From Lachnospiraceae bacterium (lineage in GTDB: Bacteria > Bacillota_A > Clostridia > Lachnospirales > Lachnospiraceae): a DNA stretch of 47,331 bases. Shown here one piece after another: positions 41,864-47,331 of this stretch. The notes under the pieces were generated by a model. That model was not told where the DNA came from. It saw only the letters and a program-made list of their open reading frames with translations, and did not search any database. Location: NCBI GenBank assembly GCA_017391465.1, contig JAFOYH010000111.1, forward strand, positions 1 to 47,331, written 5' to 3'. Made by a program: the position numbers and the translations under genes. Within the stretch, counting starts at the first letter, position 1. Every line of letters begins with the position of its first letter.

Positions 41864-43393
41864 ATGAAGGAAATATTGGAGTTTGTCATTGGGAAGAATG
41901 TACCGATACTTACAAAAAAAGAATTCATGATAGATGAACAATGCGTATGTCTGGGAATAGAGCACGACTTGCCTTTGGAATATGGATTTCTTGTGTTTCT
42001 GATGATACAGGATCCGAAAGGAAATGTAAGATTTCAAAAGCAGCTTGGATGCAGTGAACCGATGATTTCAATTGGTGCATCTGCAAAGGATACCACAATC
42101 GGTGGTGTTCCGGGAGAAATTCCAATGGGAATGTGGACGATAAGTCTCTACGCATTTTCAGAATATGTACAAAAACTTACAGACAATCAGGTAACTTTTT
42201 TTCATGTTTTCCTTTCAAATAGACGGCTGCCAGTTACGGAAGTAATTGGCGGGCCCGTCTGGGTTGGAAATACAACCACATATGAAAAATATGATTATAA
42301 AAGAATATATCAGCCGGAGAGTAAGTGGTATAAAGGAGACCTGCATACCCACACGCGTTTGTCTGATGGAAAAGAATTGCCGGAAAGTGCCAGTAAAAAG
42401 GCGAAACAAATGGGATTAGATTATTATATTCCGACAGAACACAATGTGGTTCATACAGGTTGGTCAGATACCGACGTTATGATACTTCCGGGAGTGGAAA
42501 TAACAACGATACTGGGGCATGCAAATCTTTTTGGAATTGACAGAAGACCAGAAGCGATCGATTCTATTTTAGTTCATAAAAAAGAAGAACTTTTGAAAAA
42601 AGATATTTTAGCAGTTGTCAAAGAATGCAGGGAAAGGAACTGGCTGTTTAGTGTGAATCATCCATTTCTTTATGTATGGAAATGGCTTATGGAAGAAGTA
42701 TCCCTTGAAGATATAAATTGTCTGGAAATTATTAATGATCCTACATATGCGGCAGATCCGGATGCACAGGCAGAAGAGGCAAATCGGAAGGCGGTTTTTT
42801 TATCTGATACATTATGGGAAGATGGATATCGCATTTGTGCTATTGGCGGCAGCGATTCTCATAAAGAAATCGATGATTTTTATGAAGGGGCAACAGAACC
42901 ATCAATTCCCGGAGATCCGGCAACATGGTTATACATGGATGGGTTATCGCCAGATCATTTATTAGACGCTTTGCGTAATTGCTGCTGTTATGTCACAAGA
43001 TATTGTGAGGCACAGTTTAAGGCTGCTGCACATAATAAAGAAGGAAAAACATGCGATAAAGAAGTTCGTTTTGGAGATCAATTAGATGAAGAAGTAAGTA
43101 AACTATCCTATGAAGTGAGTCTCGGCGGACTCAAAGAAGAACCGGTCATTTTCTATATCCAAAATGGAGAAAAACATCTTTGTAAGGATGTAAAAAAAAT
43201 GCAGGATGGAAATTATAATGTTTCGGGTGAAATTGATATAGAAGACAATGAATATACGTGGATTCGTTTTGGTGCCCATAAAAAAGATGGCGGTTTTCTG
43301 TTTTATGGCAATCCCATTACGAGAGGAGAAAAGGAACATCGATTTAAGACCTTTGGTCAAATTAGACAGTATGTACAGGAACAATGGAAATAA
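41864..43393 (+). CDS. PHP-domain phosphoesterase (CehA/McbA-like)
   Basis: This 509-residue protein has no signal peptide and should be cytoplasmic. An N-terminal beta-rich domain (1-150) precedes a PHP catalytic domain. The PHP motifs are D159-L-H161-T-H163 in GDLHTHTRLSDG, then T191-E-H193-N, PGVE with E212, VNHP near 266, and GGSDSH with D331 and H333. These are the metal ligands of a trinuclear phosphoesterase. A C-terminal beta-rich part follows. The family hydrolyses phosphoesters or phosphodiesters. It sits inside a Ugp-like importer operon between the binding protein and a HAD phosphatase, which makes the imported ligand its likely substrate. The HAD gene overlaps its end by 10 nt. 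Confidence 0.85.
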   Translation: MKEILEFVIGKNVPILTKKEFMIDEQCVCLGIEHDLPLEYGFLVFLMIQDPKGNVRFQKQLGCSEPMISIGASAKDTTIGGVPGEIPMGMWTISLYAFSEYVQKLTDNQVTFFHVFLSNRRLPVTEVIGGPVWVGNTTTYEKYDYKRIYQPESKWYKGDLHTHTRLSDGKELPESASKKAKQMGLDYYIPTEHNVVHTGWSDTDVMILPGVEITTILGHANLFGIDRRPEAIDSILVHKKEELLKKDILAVVKECRERNWLFSVNHPFLYVWKWLMEEVSLEDINCLEIINDPTYAADPDAQAEEANRKAVFLSDTLWEDGYRICAIGGSDSHKEIDDFYEGATEPSIPGDPATWLYMDGLSPDHLLDALRNCCCYVTRYCEAQFKAAAHNKEGKTCDKEVRFGDQLDEEVSKLSYEVSLGGLKEEPVIFYIQNGEKHLCKDVKKMQDGNYNVSGEIDIEDNEYTWIRFGAHKKDGGFLFYGNPITRGEKEHRFKTFGQIRQYVQEQWK

Positions 43394-44124
43394 AAGGTAT
43401 TTTATTTGATAAAGATGGAACTCTTATTGATTTTTATGAGGTGTGGGGAACGGCAGCGGGCCCTGTGATGGAACGTATTTTAAACGAATATGGATTATCT
43501 TCTGAAAAGGGGATGAAGGACAAGCTTTTAGAAGCAATAGGTGTTCATGGAAATGTTATTGATTCAGAGGGAGCGTTGGCATGGAAACCTTATGCATGGA
43601 TTGCGAAGGATTTGGCAAATGTATTATTACTGGAAAATGTGAATGCTTCCTGCGAAAGACTAACAGAGCAGCTTAGAGAAGGTTTTTATGAAGAGGTATC
43701 TATAAAAAGGCAGGAGTATCCGGTTTTTACAGATGTAAAAAAATTAATGGAAAAACTGCATCAATTGGGAATAAAGACAGGACTTGCAACAACCGATGAA
43801 TATGAGTCAACCAGAATCTGCATGGATAAAATCGGCATTTCAGAGTGGATTTCCTTTTATGGAACATCTGGTATCAACTATCCGGAAAAACCGGATGGAG
43901 AATTGATTCGAATAGCTGCTCGAGAATGGCATATAAGTCCCGAAGAAATTGCCGTAATTGGTGATACACCAAATGATATGCGCTTTGCGCGTCATGGAAA
44001 AGCCATAGGAATTGGTGTTTTAAGCGGAACAGGAAAGAAGGAAGACTTAGAACCTTTGGCTGATTATATTATTGATTCGGTAGACGATTTAATAAATTTA
44101 ATTGAGAGAAGAAAGTGTAGTTGA
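43384..44124 (+). CDS. HAD-superfamily phosphatase (phosphoglycolate-phosphatase-like)
   Basis: The 246-residue enzyme has the HAD motif I GILFDKDGTLIDF with nucleophile D9 and acid D11, a helical cap, motif II near 130 (TGLATTDEY), motif III lysine near 162 (NYPEKPDGE), and motif IV IGDTPNDMRFA. It removes phosphate from small molecules; the specific substrate is unknown. Overlap with the PHP gene and the position before the transporter ATPase suggest that it acts on the PHP product, releasing phosphate and an alcohol. Confidence 0.88.
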   Translation: MEIKGILFDKDGTLIDFYEVWGTAAGPVMERILNEYGLSSEKGMKDKLLEAIGVHGNVIDSEGALAWKPYAWIAKDLANVLLLENVNASCERLTEQLREGFYEEVSIKRQEYPVFTDVKKLMEKLHQLGIKTGLATTDEYESTRICMDKIGISEWISFYGTSGINYPEKPDGELIRIAAREWHISPEEIAVIGDTPNDMRFARHGKAIGIGVLSGTGKKEDLEPLADYIIDSVDDLINLIERRKCS

Positions 44125-44139
44125 AATTAAGGAGAACTT

Positions 44140-45249
44140 ATGTCAAAAATAGAATTAAAACATGTGAATAAAACATATGAAAATGGATTTGAAGCGGTAA
44201 AAGATTTTAATCTTGAAATTCTGGATAAAGAATTTATTATCTTCGTTGGACCTTCGGGTTGTGGAAAAACAACAACTTTGCGAATGATTGCAGGATTGGA
44301 AGAAATTACCGGCGGGGAACTTCTTATCGATGGAAAGAAAATGAATAGAGTAAGTTCCAGTGACAGAGATATTGCAATGGTATTCCAGAATTATGCGCTT
44401 TATCCACATATGAGTGTATACAAAAATATAGCATATAGTCTGCATATTCGTCGTGAGAAAAAAGATGTTATACATAAAAAAGTAATGAAGGTGGCAGAGA
44501 TTCTGGGATTAACGGAAGTTCTTGATCGTAAACCAGGTCAGCTTTCCGGTGGACAGAAGCAAAGGGTTGCCATGGGACGTGCAATCGTAAGAAATCCAAA
44601 AGTCTTTCTTATGGATGAACCACTTTCAAATCTTGATGCAAAATTAAGAGGTCAGATGCGTGTGGAGATTGCAAGATTATATCATAAGCTAGATAGTACA
44701 TTTATTTACGTTACCCATGATCAAACAGAAGCTATGACGCTTGGAACACGCATTGTCGTGATGAAGGATGGAGAGATTCAACAGATTGACACACCACAGA
44801 GACTGTTTCAGTATCCTGCAAATCAGTTTGTGGCAGGATTTATTGGTACCCCGCCTATGAATTTTATGGATGGAATCGTAAAAAGGGAAGGAGAAACTCT
44901 TTTTATAGAAGTTGGTGGAAGAAAAATTAACGTAACGAAGCGAAAAGCAGAAAAACTTTTGCAGGCGGATACCGTTGGAAAAAAAGTTGTGCTTGGAATT
45001 CGACCAGAACATATCCAGTTATTTAAGGAAACAAACGGACCAGTTCATAGTGAAGGTCATGTGGATGTCTACGAAATGCTTGGAACAGAAGCGATTGTAT
45101 ATATCAATCAGAAAAATTCTGATGAAAGACTGGTAGCAAAAATTATGTCTGAAGAAAAGATGGAAACTTCTGAAAAAGTCAAAGTCGTATTTGATATTGA
45201 AAAAATCCATGTATTTGACAAAGAAACAGGAAGGACCATTACGAATTAG
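44140..45249 (+). CDS. ABC transporter ATPase, UgpC/MsmK-like
   Basis: The 369-residue ATPase has Walker A GPSGCGKTT (37-45), the signature LSGGQ (135-139), Walker B VFLMDE (155-160) and the switch H193 in VTHDQ. A C-terminal TOBE/OB domain of about 130 residues follows, as in UgpC and MsmK. It energises the permease pair encoded upstream. It lies 15 nt after the HAD gene and 9 nt before an SMR exporter, all on the same transcript. Confidence 0.94.
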   Translation: MSKIELKHVNKTYENGFEAVKDFNLEILDKEFIIFVGPSGCGKTTTLRMIAGLEEITGGELLIDGKKMNRVSSSDRDIAMVFQNYALYPHMSVYKNIAYSLHIRREKKDVIHKKVMKVAEILGLTEVLDRKPGQLSGGQKQRVAMGRAIVRNPKVFLMDEPLSNLDAKLRGQMRVEIARLYHKLDSTFIYVTHDQTEAMTLGTRIVVMKDGEIQQIDTPQRLFQYPANQFVAGFIGTPPMNFMDGIVKREGETLFIEVGGRKINVTKRKAEKLLQADTVGKKVVLGIRPEHIQLFKETNGPVHSEGHVDVYEMLGTEAIVYINQKNSDERLVAKIMSEEKMETSEKVKVVFDIEKIHVFDKETGRTITN

Positions 45250-45258
45250 GAGGAAAAT

Positions 45259-45576
45259 ATGCCTTATTTATTGCTGGCATTTGCCATAGGTATGGAAATT
45301 CTTGCGACAACGCTGCTTAAATTTTCCGAAGGTTTTAGCAAAATTGGTCCAACCGTAGGATGTGCACTTGCTTATGTGTTATGCTACACAGCATTTTCGA
45401 AGGCTGTGACTAAAATGAACTTAGGCGTTGCTTATGCGACATGGTGTGGTGTTGGAATTCTTGTAACCACAATAATTTCTGTGTTTGTGTTTAAAGAAAA
45501 AATAACAGTGTCTGGCATAATAGGAAGTATTCTGGTTATAGCAGGCTGTACAATATTAAATATGACAAAAAGCTAG
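45259..45576 (+). CDS. Small multidrug resistance (SMR) family exporter
   Basis: The 105-residue protein has four transmembrane helices and the essential glutamate E13 in GMEILATTLLKFSEGF. Helix 3 carries GVAYATWCGVG and helix 4 SGIIGSILVIAGC, which are family motifs. SMR proteins are proton-coupled antiporters for quaternary ammonium compounds, guanidinium or related cations. It follows the ABC ATPase by 9 nt with GGAGG upstream and shares a terminator with the operon, so its natural substrate may be a product of the imported compound. Confidence 0.9.
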   Translation: MPYLLLAFAIGMEILATTLLKFSEGFSKIGPTVGCALAYVLCYTAFSKAVTKMNLGVAYATWCGVGILVTTIISVFVFKEKITVSGIIGSILVIAGCTILNMTKS

Positions 45577-45595
45577 AGTGTCTAGCTTTTTTTTT
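45567..45595 (+). terminator. Terminator of the transport operon
   Basis: AAAAAGCTAGA and TCTAGCTTTTT form a perfect 11-bp stem with a 3-nt loop and a longer T-run. It overlaps the SMR stop codon. Confidence 0.9.
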
Positions 45596-45636
45596 ACATT
45601 TCTGTATAATCATCAAAAAATGGAAAGAACATACGT

Positions 45637-45665
45637 TTGCAAAATAGGAACATAAGTGCTATAAT
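45637..45665 (+). promoter_or_regulatory. Promoter of the radical-SAM gene
   Basis: TTGCAA (45637-45642) and a perfect TATAAT (45660-45665) are 17 bp apart, about 65 nt before the start codon. Confidence 0.75.
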
Positions 45666-45731
45666 GAATTTGATAAAAGATGTACTAAGATTTTGAAGTT
45701 GAGAGGTGCAAAACAAAATCGAGGTGAGATT

Positions 45732-47078
45732 ATGGAATATTTGACAACGGAAGATATTGTTCAGAAGAAGTTGGTTATTTTGGCAGATGCAGCAAAGTAT
45801 GATGTAGCCTGTACATCCTCCGGTGTGAATCGAAGCAGCGGTGGAACAGGCATGGGGAATTCAAGGGCATGTGGAATTTGTCATAGTTTTGCGTCGGATG
45901 GCCGCTGTATTTCTCTTTTAAAGATTTTATTGTCCAATGATTGCGTATATGATTGCAAATATTGCAAAAACAGGGTAAGTAACGATATTCCAAGGGCGAC
46001 GTTTACGCCGGAAGAATTGTGTCAATTAACCATGGGATTTTACAGGCGCAACTACATTGAAGGTTTGTTTTTAAGTTCAGGTATTATGAAGAATCCGAAT
46101 TATACCATGGAGTTGATGTACGAAACATTAAGATTATTGCGTGAGAAGTATGGGTTTCACGGATATATTCATGTGAAGTCCATTCCTGGAGCAGACGAGG
46201 AATTGATTCGACGCACAGGATTTTATGCAGATCGTATGAGCTGTAATCTGGAGCTTCCGACGGCAGAAGGGTTAAGAAAGCTGGCACCGAATAAAAACCG
46301 TGAATTGATTTTAAGACCTTTGCGTCAGGTGCAGAAAGGTATTCTTCAAAATAAAGAAGAATTGACGGTTTATCGTCATGCACCCAAATTTGTACCTGCA
46401 GGACAAAGTACCCAGGTGATTGTGGGAGCAACACCGGAGAGTGATTATCAGATTTTAGCTGTGGCAGAATCTTTGTATAAAAAATTTGCACTTCGACGCG
46501 TGTTTTATTCAGCTTATGTGGCGGTGAATCAGGATGAACATTTGCCTGCAGTAGATACGAAACCCCCGTTACTTCGGGAGCATCGTCTATATCAGGCAGA
46601 CTGGTTGCTGCGGTTTTATGGATTTAAGGCAGATGAACTTTTGAGCGAGGAACACGATTCGTTTAATATTGCTCTGGATCCAAAATGTGATTGGGCTTTG
46701 AGAAATTTACAGTATTTTCCAGTAGAGATTAACCGGGCATCCTATGAGATGCTATTAAGAGTTCCGGGGATCGGTGTGACGGGAGCGCGAAGAATCTGTC
46801 AGTCTAGAAGACACGCGACGTTAGATTTTGATGATCTGAAGAAGATGGGCGTTGTTTTGAAACGTGCCATGTATTTTATTACCTGTTCCGGACGGATGAT
46901 GTATCGTATTCATTTTAATGAGGATGCCATTACACGGAATCTTCTGGCTATGCATGAACGTCTTCCGAAAGAAGTTCAGGAATCGATTTCCGGATATGAA
47001 CAGTTGTCCATGTTTGATACAAGAGTGGCTGAACAATGGCAGATCCCATTGCCGCCAATGCGGGAGGTGACCTTATGA
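45732..47078 (+). CDS. Putative DNA modification/repair radical SAM protein (TIGR03916 type)
   Basis: The 448-residue protein binds a radical-SAM [4Fe-4S] cluster at C71, C75 and C78 (CVYDCKYC). Additional cysteines upstream (SRACGICHSFA) may bind a second metal. A spore-photoproduct-lyase-like core is followed by a helix-hairpin-helix DNA-binding part near 345 (LLRVPGIGVTGARRICQSRR). The family is annotated as putative DNA modification or repair; its substrate is not known to me. The ATG at 45732 has GAGGTG upstream; an earlier in-frame ATG at 45693 is less supported. It overlaps the next gene by ATGA, and the two nearly always occur together. Confidence 0.88.
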   Translation: MEYLTTEDIVQKKLVILADAAKYDVACTSSGVNRSSGGTGMGNSRACGICHSFASDGRCISLLKILLSNDCVYDCKYCKNRVSNDIPRATFTPEELCQLTMGFYRRNYIEGLFLSSGIMKNPNYTMELMYETLRLLREKYGFHGYIHVKSIPGADEELIRRTGFYADRMSCNLELPTAEGLRKLAPNKNRELILRPLRQVQKGILQNKEELTVYRHAPKFVPAGQSTQVIVGATPESDYQILAVAESLYKKFALRRVFYSAYVAVNQDEHLPAVDTKPPLLREHRLYQADWLLRFYGFKADELLSEEHDSFNIALDPKCDWALRNLQYFPVEINRASYEMLLRVPGIGVTGARRICQSRRHATLDFDDLKKMGVVLKRAMYFITCSGRMMYRIHFNEDAITRNLLAMHERLPKEVQESISGYEQLSMFDTRVAEQWQIPLPPMREVTL

Positions 47079-47331
47079 AGATGCCGAGAGTTTATGCATG
47101 TGAAGATTCTCTGGAAGGAATCTTAAGTGCAGTGCATGCAGCCTATATGAGTCGTTATGGACACGAATACCAGTCTGTTCATGCGGGAGATTATGTGGAG
47201 AGTACGTTATTTACAGAGACGATTTATGTCAAGACGGATCTGGATAAGGCAACTCGTGTAGCAGATGCCATCATTCACAAGATTTCAGGTATGGCATGGT
47301 ATATGATCCAACATGCGGCCATGGCCAATGA
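47075..47331 (+). CDS. DUF4130 / TIGR03915-type DNA metabolism protein (partial, cut by the window)
   Basis: Eighty-five codons are visible before the window ends. The start MKMPRVYACEDSLEGILSAV and the segment with RYGHEYQ and the late KISGMAWYM match my memory of the DUF4130 family, which pairs with the radical-SAM protein upstream. GGGAGG lies 9 nt before the ATG, and the stop of the upstream gene overlaps it (ATGA). Full members usually continue with a uracil-DNA-glycosylase-like part, which would lie to the right of the window. Confidence 0.8.
   Translation, partial: MKMPRVYACEDSLEGILSAVHAAYMSRYGHEYQSVHAGDYVESTLFTETIYVKTDLDKATRVADAIIHKISGMAWYMIQHAAMAN

Overview
The window looks like a chromosomal segment of a Gram-positive, low-to-moderate-GC anaerobe of the class Clostridia, most likely Lachnospiraceae. 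The reasons are strong purine-rich ribosome binding sites before nearly every gene, a PolC-type replicase, an oxygen-sensitive two-subunit iron-sulfur serine dehydratase, a probably sodium-pumping membrane pyrophosphatase, a Spo0A-type DNA-binding domain, and the gene orders pyrH-frr-uppS-cdsA-dxr-rseP-ispG-polC and rimP-nusA-ylxR-L7Ae-infB-rbfA-nrnA-truB-ribF. No insertion sequence, prophage, CRISPR array or rRNA was seen.

Layout. 1-16100 is a mosaic of short units. It holds a solitary OLD-like ATPase/TOPRIM nuclease; a convergent pair encoding an S1-domain protein and a small acidic membrane protein; a ydcF-like gene overlapping a PPP-type phosphatase; asd; a LacI regulator, an allose-type binding lipoprotein and rpiB; a tRNA-Ser(CGA); a membrane protein; a flavodoxin-fold reductase; a stand-alone Spo0A C-terminal domain; a D-cysteine desulfhydrase-like enzyme; trxB; sdaAB-sdaAA; and two small unknown genes. 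15778-16095 has no convincing gene. 16151-18133 is hppA on the minus strand.

18414-30008 is one long plus-strand housekeeping run: UMP kinase, ribosome recycling factor, undecaprenyl-PP synthase, CDP-diglyceride synthase, two MEP-pathway enzymes, the RseP protease, PolC and a lipid kinase. 30161-38383 is the nusA-infB translation and RNA-maturation operon, ending with riboflavin kinase/FAD synthetase and a strong terminator. Its infB carries seven tandem 54-bp units in the linker region.

38609-45576 is a catabolic or transport operon: two Ugp-like permeases, a binding lipoprotein, a cytoplasmic PHP-domain phosphoesterase, a HAD phosphatase, the ABC ATPase and an SMR exporter. The order suggests import of a phosphorylated compound, two-step hydrolysis and export of a cationic product. 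This is the best candidate here for a poorly described system. The window ends with a radical-SAM DNA repair/modification protein overlapping the start of its usual DUF4130 partner, which is cut by the window edge.

Sequence-level signals worth attention are the orphan Spo0A effector domain with two 0A-like sites upstream, the reduced allose-like module, the OLD protein with a four-cysteine cluster and a perfect palindrome at its transcription start, and the PHP-HAD-SMR operon. Functions are inferred from motifs and remembered families; no database search was run.
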